NCBI RefSeq assembly: GCF_003324525.1 | Contig: NZ_QGDC01000010.1 | Coordinates: 91,492-155,491 of the forward strand | Origin: Mucilaginibacter hurinus | GTDB lineage: Bacteria > Bacteroidota > Bacteroidia > Sphingobacteriales > Sphingobacteriaceae | Direction of reading: 5' to 3' | DNA length: 64,000 bases | In this document: positions 18,005 through 27,718 of the stretch, one piece after another | Layout: every line of letters starts with the position of its first letter | How positions within the stretch are numbered: the stretch's first letter is position 1 | Position numbers and translations under genes: made by a program | The notes under the pieces: generated by a model | What the model was told of the DNA's origin: nothing | Seen by the model: only the letters and a program-made list of their open reading frames with translations | The model's database searches: none

Positions 18005-19203
18005 CGCTCGGCTTTAATAACCTCGTTTATAGACTGTTGAACAACCTCCTCCATATCCATTATTTGCTCCCGAAGGCCTTTTACATCAAGAAACGTACTG
18101 AATACTACATAGGTACGGTGTGTTCCGGGATGGTAACGCATTATGGTTACGTACGCGGCGCGGGCACCGTTATGGCCGTAACCGATGGCCGCGGGCTCCA
18201 AATCACAGCCTAACCCATAACTAGCAGGCTCTTGGCCATTATCGTCCCGCGCTATCATATCCCTGAGCGTTTGCTCGCTTAATACTTTTTTAGCTGCGTA
18301 TAAATTAAATGCCCACGTGCTTAGGTCCTTCGGTGTTGTTACTATATTACCTTCAGATGCAGCCGAAGTTACATTATCAAGCGTATACGGTGTAAGTTTA
18401 TTATCAGCTTTAAGCCATGATGTTACCGAAGGCTGTGGTAATTCACGGTCGGTACCTTGCTGCGGGAAATACGTATGCTGCATATTTAGCGGCTTCAAAA
18501 ATTCATCCTCAAAATATTTAGAAAGCGGCTTGCCTGAAATCCTTTCGACGATCACTCCTTACATATTATACCCGGTATTGGAATAATGATATGCCGAACC
18601 TGGTTTAAAATAACTTAGTTTATGCCTTGCAGCCACACCAATCAGATCCAAAAATTCAAAGGTGTAGGTATCCCCCTTAATGGCTTGCAGATATTCAGTA
18701 TAGTCTTGCCCGGCGTAGGGTGCTTTAACTGTATCCGGAATGGGAGTATTGGTAACATCGAATATACCGGCCCGGTGGCTAAGCAGCTGGCGAATTGTTA
18801 TTTCTTCTTTGTAAGGCACTTCATAATCAGCGCTATTTGGAACATACGGCTCTGTTGAACCGTGTATATTTGCTGTTATCTTATCATCAATGTTTAACTT
18901 GCCCTGTTCCTGCAGCCTTAGTATAGCCGCTGCGGTAAACGTTTTAGTAGTGCTCGCTCCCCTAAACCGGATATTTTCTTTATGACTTTCAGGAAATCCG
19001 GAAGATAAATACATGTCGGACACTTCGTCTTTTATATACAGTCCCATGCCTATCGCTTTACTTTGCATCAAAATTTTATAGGACGATACTTTTTTATCAA
19101 GTATAGCTTGTAAGGTATCGGAATTAACAGTATTATCTTTTTTTGATTTACTACAGCCTATTCCCAATACTATTAAAATAAGCGATAGATATATATTTTT
19201 CAT
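18001..19203 (-). pseudogene. Serine hydrolase (beta-lactamase-like) lipoprotein, interrupted by one nonsense codon
   Basis: The two halves are in one frame and together make 401 codons, exactly the length of the intact paralogue at 19262-20464. They align along their full length. The only lesion I see is TAA at 18559-18561, directly after YHYSNTGYNM, where the paralogue has a Leu codon (CTT). The first half keeps the lipobox GIGC and the nucleophile motif STTK. The second half keeps the GHNG motif. A GTG six bases after the stop could allow re-initiation, but the active site would be split. It is either a recent pseudogene or a sequencing error at one base. Confidence 0.85.
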
Positions 19204-19261
19204 AACGGTAATAATAACTTGTTTAAAGGCAATTGGAGTTAAATGCTGGAAAAAACGATAG

Positions 19262-20464
19262 TTAACTTTGTGTTTTGGCCACCTCGTTTATTGCACGCCG
19301 AATCACCTCTTCCATATCACGTGCTTGTTGCTCAAAGCCGTCAAAATTGAAAAATGTGGTAAATACAACATATGTGCGGCGCGTATCAGGATGGTATCGC
19401 ATAAGCGTAAGATAAGCCGGGCGCGCCCCGTTGTGCCCATACCCTATATCCGCAGGATTTAATTCACAGCCTAGCCCATAGCTTACATGTTCTTCAAAAG
19501 TAGGCAGGCCGGTAACCATATCCTGAAGTGTTTGTTCGCCTAATACCTTTTTCGCGGCGTATAAGTTATAGGCCCATGTACTTAAATCTTTGGGTGTAGT
19601 AACTATATTACCTTCTGATGCGGCCGAGGTTACATTATCCAGTGTAAGCGGTATAAGCTCGCTTTCAATTTTTAGCCATGAGGTTACCGACGGTTGCGGC
19701 AGTTCACGATCTGTACCCATGTGCGGAAAATAGGTATGTTGCATGTTTAGCGGCTTTAAAAACTCATCCTCAAAATACTGATGAAGCGGCTTGCCCGATA
19801 TCCTTTCAATAATTACCCCAAGCATATTATAACCGGTATTAGAATAATGAAAGGCGGTACCCGGCTTAAAATAGCTGAGGCCATGTTTAGCGACAACCCC
19901 AATCAATTCTGTAAAATTAAAGGTGTACGCATCCCCGTTAACCATTTTAAGATACTGGGTGTAATTTTGTCCGGCATATGGAGCGTCTACCGTATCGGGA
20001 ATAGCGGTATTGGTAACATCAAATACACCGGCCCTGTGGTTAAGCAGTTGGCGAATAGTGATCTCATCCTTATACGGCACGTTATAATCTGCACTGTTTG
20101 GAAGATAGGGCTGGTTTGCACTATGTATATTTGCCGTTATTTTATCATCAATATTTAACTTTCCTTGTTCGTGCAACCTAAGTATAGCAGCGGCGGTAAA
20201 GGTTTTTGTGGTGCTTGCACCTCTAAACCGGATGTTCTCTTTATAACCCTGGGGCAGGCCGGAAGACAGGTAAATATCAGACATCTCACTCTTGATATAT
20301 AATCCTATCCCAATGTCTTTATTCTGCATTTTTGCCTTGTAGGACGCAACCTTTTCATTAAGGACACCCTGCAGCGCCTCGCTATTAACAGTGGAATTTT
20401 TTCGGGATTTGCTGCAACCAAAGCATAGTAGAACCACAACAAGGGATATAAATAGCTTTTTCAT
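19262..20464 (-). CDS. Serine hydrolase (class C beta-lactamase/PBP-like) lipoprotein
   Basis: A 400-residue lipoprotein (signal MKKLFISLVVVLLCFGC). It belongs to the Beta-lactamase (Pfam) group, which includes class C enzymes, DD-peptidases and esterases. The nucleophile motif is ASTTKTFTA near residue 85 (SxxK), the second motif YSNTGYN near 198 (YxN), and GHNGARP near 350 fits the third (HxG in place of KTG). It is envelope-located; the substrate is a peptide or ester not predictable here. A broken copy lies downstream, so the pair arose by tandem duplication. Divergent from an ECF sigma gene. Confidence 0.85.
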   Translation of the reverse strand: MKKLFISLVVVLLCFGCSKSRKNSTVNSEALQGVLNEKVASYKAKMQNKDIGIGLYIKSEMSDIYLSSGLPQGYKENIRFRGASTTKTFTAAAILRLHEQGKLNIDDKITANIHSANQPYLPNSADYNVPYKDEITIRQLLNHRAGVFDVTNTAIPDTVDAPYAGQNYTQYLKMVNGDAYTFNFTELIGVVAKHGLSYFKPGTAFHYSNTGYNMLGVIIERISGKPLHQYFEDEFLKPLNMQHTYFPHMGTDRELPQPSVTSWLKIESELIPLTLDNVTSAASEGNIVTTPKDLSTWAYNLYAAKKVLGEQTLQDMVTGLPTFEEHVSYGLGCELNPADIGYGHNGARPAYLTLMRYHPDTRRTYVVFTTFFNFDGFEQQARDMEEVIRRAINEVAKTQS

Positions 20465-20652
20465 AATGGATGTGATAAGTAAACATTTTAAGTTTACGTG
20501 TAGCGGAAAAACATATTTCCGTTAAAAATAAGAAAAGACAGCATTTAATTAAATACCTCATCCCACCCGCCAATCCAGGTAACGTACCATTATATTTCGG
20601 GATTGATGTAAGTTTATCGTGATTTCTGCTACTTATAGCTAAAATAACAGGC

Positions 20653-21129
20653 ATGAACGAAGCGCAATTTTTGACCCTGATTAAAGAACACCAGGGCATA
20701 ATACATAAAATTTGCCGCTTATACCGCGACAGTGAGGAAGATAGGGAAGACCTTTTCCAGGAGATTACCTTTCAACTTTGGAACAGCAGAATATCTTTCA
20801 AGGGCGACGCTAAAGTGAGCACCTGGATGTATCGAATCACGCTCAATACCGCCATCGCCGCTTATCGTAAAAGAAAGCCGGAAGTTCAATTCCGCGAGGT
20901 GCTGCCTGATATGGCCGAAGAGCAACCCGATGAAGAGCTGGCTTTAAGGCAAGACAAACTTTTTGCAGCCCTGAAAACACTGGATGACAGCGAGAAGGCC
21001 GTTATTACCCTATACCTTGATGATTGCAGTTATAAACAAATAGCTGAGATTACTGGCATAACCGAAAACAACGTGGGCGTTAGGCTCAATCGTATTAAAT
21101 CAAAACTTCAGAAACTTTTAATTAAATAA
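20653..21129 (+). CDS. ECF-type RNA polymerase sigma factor
   Basis: A 158-residue sigma-70 family factor of the extracytoplasmic function type. Region 2 is at residues about 8-75 (ICRLYRDSEEDREDLFQEITFQLW). Region 4 is at about 105-158 (YKQIAEITGITENNVGVRLNRIKSKLQ, the -35 binding helix-turn-helix). Five bases after its stop begins a membrane protein gene that is likely its partner. The divergent hydrolase lipoproteins may be among its targets, but no duplicated promoter motif was identified. Confidence 0.88.
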   Translation: MNEAQFLTLIKEHQGIIHKICRLYRDSEEDREDLFQEITFQLWNSRISFKGDAKVSTWMYRITLNTAIAAYRKRKPEVQFREVLPDMAEEQPDEELALRQDKLFAALKTLDDSEKAVITLYLDDCSYKQIAEITGITENNVGVRLNRIKSKLQKLLIK

Positions 21130-21134
21130 ATATC

Positions 21135-21677
21135 ATGGAACTTAACGCACTTAAATCAGCCTGGAAGGATGTATCGCCCGCAGCTAAAACAACAGAAGAA
21201 ATTAAAGAGATGCTGCATGAAAACAAGCACCCGGTTTTAAAGCAGATAAGGAGACAGTTTACACTTGAAATAACCTGCTGGGTGGTTTTCCTGGTATTTT
21301 ATTATACAGCCCTCGACGGCGACAGGAAACCTTTACATATAAATGCTTTGCTGGTTGGATGTATATTGTTCCCTGTACTGCATAACCTTGCAGGTTACCG
21401 GTTTTCTAAATGCCTGATAAATGGGATAAATATCAGGCAATCGCTTCAAAATTACTTTTCAAAAATAAGGGTCTACGCTTTTGTATCGGTTGCGTCAAGA
21501 GTGTTTTACGCGTCCGGCCTGCTTGTATTTCTCACTTATGGTATCAGCTTTAATACCGGGAAATATTATTTGCTAGCCGTTGTCATCCTTGCCATATCAA
21601 TGCAAATTTTTTGGTTAGGAAGGTTATGGATGAAGCGGATAAGTAAACTAAGAGATGCAACGGCATTGTTTAATTGA
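21135..21677 (+). CDS. Membrane protein downstream of ECF sigma, possible anti-sigma partner
   Basis: A 180-residue protein with a charged N-terminus of about 45 residues (LKSAWKDVSPAAKTTEEIKEML) and about four membrane helices (near 50-65, 75-95, 122-142 and 147-167). I do not see a zinc-binding anti-sigma motif (HxxxCxxC). Proteins of this layout often follow ECF sigma genes in Bacteroidota, which makes a role in controlling the sigma factor plausible. That role is inference from position only. Confidence 0.6.
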   Translation: MELNALKSAWKDVSPAAKTTEEIKEMLHENKHPVLKQIRRQFTLEITCWVVFLVFYYTALDGDRKPLHINALLVGCILFPVLHNLAGYRFSKCLINGINIRQSLQNYFSKIRVYAFVSVASRVFYASGLLVFLTYGISFNTGKYYLLAVVILAISMQIFWLGRLWMKRISKLRDATALFN

Positions 21678-21754
21678 TCTCTTCTTCAATTTTTAAATAC
21701 AGTCGTTTACAGATCCTAACTCTTCGTTGCTTCCGAAAACAGCCTTGAAAGTTA

Positions 21755-22096
21755 GTGATGTATTCCTATTTTTTTCGAAAAAAAGGCAGTACTAAGGGAA
21801 AGCCTCTTGGCTGCGCCTTACTGTTAGGGTTATTGCTTTGCAGCACCTATGCTATAGTGCCAGTAGATGCCGCCGGAACGGTTAACCCCAATTGGTCGGG
21901 CTCAATTTTTCCGTCATCCTTATTTTTATGCTCTCCACAATGTTATCGCTTAGTTCCAGCGGATGAAAATATAACTTTTAAAACTCCGCTAACTCAACAT
22001 TGGTGCACTCATCATTTAAGAATGAATAAAAATAGCTTTTTAAAAATGGTGTGGGTTTTAGCTTTTCATCTGAATAATCAAGGCTTCGATCAATAA
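21755..22096 (+). pseudogene. Possible truncated exported-protein gene
   Basis: The first 40 residues look like a genuine export signal (basic RKKGSTKGK, then the hydrophobic CALLLGLLLCSTYAIV, then PVDAAGTVN). After about residue 60 the frame runs antisense through the lipoprotein gene at 21978-22337 and no longer looks like protein. It may be the 5' fragment of a surface-protein gene whose remainder was deleted. Confidence 0.3.
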
Positions 22097-22337
22097 TGTA
22101 ATACTGTAGCCGGCCATTAGCATCCTCTTGTATTACAAATAAGAACTTACTGCATTTGGCGTACGCTTTCACGTCTGCATCAATAACTGAAAACATATAA
22201 TCGTCAACATCTACGTACACCAATTCTTTACCATTGTCAAAATTTTCTATATATAAATGTTCATCAATTTGGGTTTTACAACCACCCAACATGATGCTAA
22301 TAATTACGCAAATAAGTGTTAATGCATTTGGCCGCAT
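21978..22337 (-). CDS. Small lipoprotein of unknown function
   Basis: A 119-residue protein with signal MRPNALTLICVIISIMLGGC, ending in a lipobox, so it is exported and lipid-anchored. The mature part is acidic and beta-rich (ELVYVDVDDYMFSVI, KFLFVIQEDANGRLQYYIID). I recognise no family. It starts three bases after the stop of the GH3 gene on the same strand and is likely its operon partner. Confidence 0.65.
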   Translation of the reverse strand: MRPNALTLICVIISIMLGGCKTQIDEHLYIENFDNGKELVYVDVDDYMFSVIDADVKAYAKCSKFLFVIQEDANGRLQYYIIDRSLDYSDEKLKPTPFLKSYFYSFLNDECTNVELAEF

Positions 22338-22340
22338 AAG

Positions 22341-23858
22341 CTATCCCGCCGGCTCCATTTTCAAAATAGCATCCACATACTCCCGGTTATTTGCTAAACG
22401 GGGTACTTTATTCTGACCGCCAAGTTTACCTTTGTCTTTCATCCAATTAAAGAAAGTTCCTTCGGGCATACGGCGAACCACGGGGCGGCGTAGCGCCAGG
22501 TTTTTAAAGCGCTTGGCATCATAGTCAGAATTTATCTTTCGCAACGTATCATCCATAATGTCTATAAAACGCTCAAACTCATTAGGAGGAGTTATAAATT
22601 CTATCAGCCACTCGTGCGCGCCGCATTCGTTCCCGCTAAAATAAACGGGAGCGGCGGTGTAATCACGTATAATGGCGCCGGTACTTGTGCAGGCTTCCTC
22701 AAGTGCACGCTCGGCATTGTCAATGATCACCTCTTCGCCAAAGGCGTTTATATAATGTTTGGTACGGCCGGTAATTTGTATACGGAAAGGCGACAGGCTG
22801 CTAAAACGGATGGTGTCTCCAATCATATATCGCCACAGGCCGGCATTGGTGCTAATAATAAGGGCGTAGTTTTGTCCTATCTCTACTTCATCAAGGGTTA
22901 GCGTACGGGGATTCTCGTCGTGCAGGTTCTCAACAGGTAAAAATTCGTAAATAATACCGTAATCAAGCATCAGTAACATTTCTCCGGGCTCTTCTAAATC
23001 CTGTATGCCGAAAAAGCCTTCCGACGCGTTGTAGTTCTCGAGGTAATACATCCTGTCGCTCGGCACAAATTTTTTAAACTGCTCGCGGTACGGCGTAAAA
23101 TTTACACCGCCGTGAAAGCAGAACTCAAGGTTTGGCCAAATCTCAAGCATATTACTTTTACCTGTAAGCTCAAGCATACGGTTAAACAGTACAATATTCC
23201 AGGTAGGTACGCCGCCGAAACCGGTTACGTTAACATCCAGGGTGGCATACGCCATTTTTTCGATCTTTTCTTCGAAATTTTCCATCAGCGCGATTTCCAG
23301 GTCTGGCGTCCGGCCAAATTCCGCCCAAAAAGGCAGGTTTTTCATAATTACGGCCGATAAATCTCCAAAAGAGGTGTCAGCGCTAAACTGGCTTATCTGC
23401 TGGCTGCCGCCAATGGTGAGTGATTTACCGGTGAATAATTTTGCCTCGGGCCGGTTGTTGTAGTAAATAGTAAGCACATCCTTGCCGCCCTTAAAATGGC
23501 ATTCTTCCAGCGCTTCTTCGCTAACAGGTATAAACTTACTGCGGTCACTGGTGGTACCTGATGATTTGGCAAACCACCGTATTTCTGACGGCCATAATAT
23601 ATTTTGCTCGCCCCTGAGCATACGCTCAATATAGGGCTTCAGGGTATCGTACGTTTGTATAGGAACCCGCTCTTTGAACTGGTTAAAATTCTCGATGCTT
23701 TTATACTGGTATTTACGGCCCCACTCTGTGTTTTCGGCCGTCATCATCAGGTTCTCAAACCACTCTTCCTGCACCTCATGCGGGTATTTCATAAAAAGCT
23801 CTATCTGGTGGATACGCTTTTTCATGAACCAGGAAATAACAGAGTTAAAAATGGTCAT
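22341..23858 (-). CDS. GH3 family (auxin-responsive GH3-like) acyl-adenylating enzyme
   Basis: A 505-residue protein of the GH3 family, members of the ANL adenylate-forming superfamily named after plant acyl acid-amido synthetases. It begins NSVISWFMKKRIHQIELF, the usual start in Bacteroidota. It contains FAKSSGTTSDRSKFIPVS near residue 93 (ATP-loop motif), ENYNASEGFFGIQ near 275 and YMIGDTIRF near 345. The bacterial substrate is unknown. It is followed closely by a small lipoprotein gene and preceded by lptB, 21 bases away. Confidence 0.9.
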   Translation of the reverse strand: MTIFNSVISWFMKKRIHQIELFMKYPHEVQEEWFENLMMTAENTEWGRKYQYKSIENFNQFKERVPIQTYDTLKPYIERMLRGEQNILWPSEIRWFAKSSGTTSDRSKFIPVSEEALEECHFKGGKDVLTIYYNNRPEAKLFTGKSLTIGGSQQISQFSADTSFGDLSAVIMKNLPFWAEFGRTPDLEIALMENFEEKIEKMAYATLDVNVTGFGGVPTWNIVLFNRMLELTGKSNMLEIWPNLEFCFHGGVNFTPYREQFKKFVPSDRMYYLENYNASEGFFGIQDLEEPGEMLLMLDYGIIYEFLPVENLHDENPRTLTLDEVEIGQNYALIISTNAGLWRYMIGDTIRFSSLSPFRIQITGRTKHYINAFGEEVIIDNAERALEEACTSTGAIIRDYTAAPVYFSGNECGAHEWLIEFITPPNEFERFIDIMDDTLRKINSDYDAKRFKNLALRRPVVRRMPEGTFFNWMKDKGKLGGQNKVPRLANNREYVDAILKMEPAG

Positions 23859-23879
23859 GCAGGGTTGATTTTTGGTTTG

Positions 23880-24620
23880 TTACTTTGCGAAATTCTTTCG
23901 TTTCAGCACAAAGTTCGCACCAAGATACACTTTTCTCACCATTTCATTATCAGCCAAAACTTCAGGTACGCCAGACTCCAATATCTTTCCTTCAAAAAGT
24001 AAATAAGCCCTATCTGTAATGGATAACGTTTCCTGTACATTGTGGTCAGTTATCAGGATACCAATGTTGCGGTGTTTTAATTTGTATACCATTGACTGTA
24101 TCTCTTCTACCGCAATAGGGTCTACACCGGCAAAAGGTTCATCCAGTAATATAAAGTTAGGCTCGGCAGCAAGGGCCCGGGCAATTTCAGTACGGCGGCG
24201 CTCACCGCCTGATAATAAATCGCCCCGGTTTTTACGAACCTTGTGTAAGCTAAATTCGTCTATAAGTTCTTCCAGTTTGTCGCGCTGCGCTTCTTTGGGC
24301 ATCGGCCCCATCTCCAATACCGCTTTAATATTATCCTCAACAGAGAGCTTACGAAAAACCGATGCCTCCTGCGCTAGGTAGCCTATGCCTTTTTGCGCGC
24401 GGCGATACATCGGATCGGTAGTTATTTCGCGGTCATCCAGTATTATCCGGCCTTCATTAGGTTTAATTAATCCCACTATCATATAAAATGAAGTGGTTTT
24501 ACCGGCACCATTAGGGCCCAGCAAACCCACTATCTCACCCTGCGAAACCTCAAATGATACATCGTTTACAACGGCGCGTTGCTTATATTTTTTTACTAAA
24601 TGCTCTGCTTTGAGTATCAT
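23880..24620 (-). CDS. lptB: LPS export ABC transporter ATP-binding protein LptB
   Basis: A 246-residue cytoplasmic ATPase that powers lipopolysaccharide extraction from the inner membrane with LptFG. Walker A is GPNGAGKTT near residue 35. The Q-loop segment [15 protein letters not shown], the signature [16 protein letters not shown] near 140 and Walker [16 protein letters not shown] near 160 all match LptB rather than generic ABC proteins, as does the following [23 protein letters not shown]. LptF/G/C genes are not in the window. Confidence 0.93.
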   Translation of the reverse strand: MILKAEHLVKKYKQRAVVNDVSFEVSQGEIVGLLGPNGAGKTTSFYMIVGLIKPNEGRIILDDREITTDPMYRRAQKGIGYLAQEASVFRKLSVEDNIKAVLEMGPMPKEAQRDKLEELIDEFSLHKVRKNRGDLLSGGERRRTEIARALAAEPNFILLDEPFAGVDPIAVEEIQSMVYKLKHRNIGILITDHNVQETLSITDRAYLLFEGKILESGVPEVLADNEMVRKVYLGANFVLKRKNFAK

Positions 24621-24807
24621 ATTGGTTTGTTGGTTCTAGGTGCTAATTTCTGAAAGCTTAAAGTAATAAACAAACGTCATACAAGCGATAGCGCAAATCT
24701 TCCTTAGGACCCACCGAGCTAGAAGATATAAAGCGTTGCTTCGCGTTGTAATGACGCTTTAGTCAGACTTGTATTAAACTGATTTTTCGTGTTGATAGTA
24801 TAGATAC

Positions 24808-26328
24808 TTACATTCCAAACACTGTTAATGCCTTTTCAATTCTCGCAATGGTTTCTTCTTTGCCTAATAAAGCGGCTATATCAAACACATGCGGCCCAAA
24901 CTTACCGCCTACCAGCATAATGCGGAAGGGCAGCATTACATCACCTATTTTAAAGCCCTTTTCTTCGGTTAAAGCCTTAAATTCGCTTTCCAATACTGCG
25001 GCGTCCCAGGTATGTATTGCCGCATACTTATCAATAAGCAGATTATAAAAATCAGTTTTGGTATCTGCCCATTTGGGGTTTACGGCGTTAAGGTCATACT
25101 GCTTAGGTTGCTCAAAAAAGTAAGCACCCTGTGTATAAAAGTCAGCTAATAGTACCACGCGGTCTTTTACCAACTCAATAACCTTTTGCAATTTATCTTC
25201 ATCTTTAACCACAATGCTCTTATCGGCGAACATTCCGGCTACTTTCGGCTTTAAGCTTTCTGCACCTGCCTTCTTAATCCACTCAGCGTTGAACCATTTG
25301 GCTTTCTCAAAATCAAATTTAGCGCCGGCCTTGCTTATTCGCTCAATGCTGAATTTTTCCACTAACTCATCAAGCGTGAATATTTCCTGGTCAGTACCAT
25401 CATTCCAGCCCAGGGTGGCCAGCAGGTTTACAAAAGCCTCCGGTAAAAATCCTAATTCGCGGAACCCTTCGGTTAACTCGCCACTCTTCACATCGGTCCA
25501 GTTCATGGCATATACCGGGAAGCCAAGACGGGCCCCGTCTCGCTTGCTTAATTTACCATGACCATCCGGTTTTAATATCAACGGCAGATGCGCCCATTTC
25601 GGCATTTCAGCCTTCCAGCCCAGATACTCCCATAACAGCAAATGCACCGGCGCCGAGGGCAACCACTCTTCACCTCTGAAAGCATGGGTTATTTTCATCA
25701 GGTAATCGTCAACCACAACCGCTAAATGATAAGTAGGCATACCATCCGCTTTTAAAAGCACCTTGTCATCTACCTGGTTAGTTTCAAAACTCACATATCC
25801 GCGTACCATATCATTAAAGTTAATGGTATCGTCCTCAGGCATCTTTATACGCACAACATGCGGCGTACCATTATGCAATAATGCCTCCACCTCATGCAGA
25901 GGCAGGGTAAGCGAATTTCGCATATCGTAACGGTGCCCATGCCCATATTGAAAATTCGGAATTTCTTTACGTTTTTGTTCCAGTTCCGCCGGTGTATCAA
26001 AGGCGTAATAAGCGTAGCCTTCGGCTACCAGCTTTTCTGCATACTCACGGTAAAGCGGCTTCCGCTCGCTTTGCCTGTACGGCGCAAATTGCCCGCCGGT
26101 GGCAGGACTTTCATCAGGGGCAATGCCGCACCAGGCAAGACATTCCATAATGTACTGCTCTGCACCCTCAACATAACGCGTTTGGTCGGTATCTTCAATA
26201 CGCAACACAAAATCGCCACCATGTTTTTTTGCGAACAGGTAATTAAATAACGCGGTGCGCACACCACCCAAATGCAACCCGCCGGTTGGGCTGGGCGCAA
26301 AACGAACTCTGATTTTATTGTCTGACAT
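24808..26328 (-). CDS. gltX: Glutamate--tRNA ligase
   Basis: A class I aminoacyl-tRNA synthetase of 506 residues charging tRNA-Glu. The start is set at ATG 26328 because the protein then begins MSDNKIRVRFAPSPTGGLHLGG, with the HIGH motif (HLGG) in its normal place. The longer frame would add 39 unrelated residues. The KMSKS-type loop is KLSKRDGARLG near residue 250. A -7 element TATCTTTG lies only 5-6 bases upstream of the start, suggesting a leaderless or nearly leaderless mRNA. Confidence 0.95.
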   Translation of the reverse strand: MSDNKIRVRFAPSPTGGLHLGGVRTALFNYLFAKKHGGDFVLRIEDTDQTRYVEGAEQYIMECLAWCGIAPDESPATGGQFAPYRQSERKPLYREYAEKLVAEGYAYYAFDTPAELEQKRKEIPNFQYGHGHRYDMRNSLTLPLHEVEALLHNGTPHVVRIKMPEDDTINFNDMVRGYVSFETNQVDDKVLLKADGMPTYHLAVVVDDYLMKITHAFRGEEWLPSAPVHLLLWEYLGWKAEMPKWAHLPLILKPDGHGKLSKRDGARLGFPVYAMNWTDVKSGELTEGFRELGFLPEAFVNLLATLGWNDGTDQEIFTLDELVEKFSIERISKAGAKFDFEKAKWFNAEWIKKAGAESLKPKVAGMFADKSIVVKDEDKLQKVIELVKDRVVLLADFYTQGAYFFEQPKQYDLNAVNPKWADTKTDFYNLLIDKYAAIHTWDAAVLESEFKALTEEKGFKIGDVMLPFRIMLVGGKFGPHVFDIAALLGKEETIARIEKALTVFGM

Positions 26329-26333
26329 CGGCG

Positions 26334-26341
26334 CAAAGATA
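26334..26341 (-). promoter_or_regulatory. Candidate -7 element of gltX
   Basis: Minus-strand TATCTTTG matches TAnnTTTG. No good -33 TTTG is seen at the usual distance. Its position would put the transcript start at or next to the gltX ATG. Confidence 0.4.
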
Positions 26342-26521
26342 ATTTTAATGGTTGATTTAGTGAACAGGCGACGCTTTAAGCTTTGCATTATGGCGGCGGG
26401 GTGACATCCCGAAAATGAACTATCAGCAAGATAGACAGCATACATAACAGCTAAAGCCGCAGCTGTCGCTACTATCAGTATAATAACTGGTAAGATTTTT
26501 CGTACTTTACCCGGACTTAAT

Positions 26522-27718
26522 ATGAATCCGTACCAACAGAAACGACGCTGGAAATATTCGCTGCTTGCCTTTGCGGTAGTTATTGCCAGCGGGTCGTTAT
26601 TATATACAAATTACCTGGTTAAAAACATTGCCACATCTGAGCGCACCCGCGCACAGGTTTGGGCGCTTAGCATGAAACAGGTATTTGCATCAGACGATAA
26701 TGATTTTTTAAATTATGTTTTTGCTGTACGCGACAGCTTAACCGTACCGGCCATTGTGGTGGATGACAAAGGTGAGTTTAAATATAAAAAAGGTCTCGAT
26801 TCTACTAAAACCTTTATCGCCATAGAAGCAGAAGAAAACCCGAATATTAAGTATGATACGGCGTACTTCAGGCACGAACTCAACTCTATGAAAGAACAGC
26901 ATGAACCTATAAAGGTTACCGTGCTAAACTCTCAGTGGCTGGTATATTACAAAGATTCGGCCCTGCTGACGCAGCTTAAGTTTTTTCCTTATATACAGCT
27001 TTCTGTGATCGCTATTTTTTTGCTCACCGCGTACACCGCCTTTAGCTCTTCCCGAAAATCGGAGCAGAACCAGGTTTGGGTGGGCTTGGCTAAAGAAACC
27101 GCCCATCAACTGGGTACGCCTATATCGTCGCTAATGGCCTGGATAGAGTTGATGAAAGATAAGTTTAATGCTGAAAAAGATCCGCTGATATTGGAAATGG
27201 AGAACGATGTTAAGCGGCTTGAAATAGTGGCTGACAGGTTCTCCAAGATCGGATCGCGGCCTGTATTGGAAAACCGTAATGTGTATGAGGTAGTTAAGGA
27301 CTTTACGGATTATTTTAGGGTTAGGGTAAGTAACCGCATTACCTTTGAGGTACGCGGCGACACTAATACACGGGCCGGACTAAATGTGCCGCTGTTTGAT
27401 TGGGTGCTTGAAAATCTGCTGAAAAATGCGGTAAACGCTATTGAAGATAAAGGCACCATTACAGTTGATATAAGCGAAAGCAAAAAACAGGTGTTTATTG
27501 ATGTCACCGATACAGGTAAAGGTATTGCCCGCTCAAAATTTGATACAGTGTTTCAACCAGGCTATACCACACGCAAACGTGGCTGGGGCCTGGGGCTTTC
27601 ATTAACGAAACGAATGGTTGAGAATTACCATAACGGACATATTTTTGTGAAGGATTCGGAATTAGGAAAAGGCACTACTTTTAGAATCGCATTAAAAGCT
27701 ACACCTCATGATAACTAA
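26522..27718 (+). CDS. Membrane sensor histidine kinase
   Basis: A 398-residue kinase. One membrane helix at about 13-32 and another near 155-175 bracket an extracytoplasmic sensor region. There is no clear HAMP domain. The phospho-acceptor box is AKETAHQLGTPISSL with His near residue 195. The ATPase domain shows ENLLKNAVNAIED (N box), DVTDTGKGI (G1) and RGWGLGLSLTKRMV (G2). No response regulator is adjacent, so the partner is encoded elsewhere. It overlaps the DinB-like gene by eleven bases. Confidence 0.9.
   Translation: MNPYQQKRRWKYSLLAFAVVIASGSLLYTNYLVKNIATSERTRAQVWALSMKQVFASDDNDFLNYVFAVRDSLTVPAIVVDDKGEFKYKKGLDSTKTFIAIEAEENPNIKYDTAYFRHELNSMKEQHEPIKVTVLNSQWLVYYKDSALLTQLKFFPYIQLSVIAIFLLTAYTAFSSSRKSEQNQVWVGLAKETAHQLGTPISSLMAWIELMKDKFNAEKDPLILEMENDVKRLEIVADRFSKIGSRPVLENRNVYEVVKDFTDYFRVRVSNRITFEVRGDTNTRAGLNVPLFDWVLENLLKNAVNAIEDKGTITVDISESKKQVFIDVTDTGKGIARSKFDTVFQPGYTTRKRGWGLGLSLTKRMVENYHNGHIFVKDSELGKGTTFRIALKATPHDN

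Noticed and set aside
26329..26445. Thirty-nine-residue N-terminal extension of glutamate--tRNA ligase
   Set aside because: It displaces the HIGH motif from its usual position and includes the -7 promoter element.
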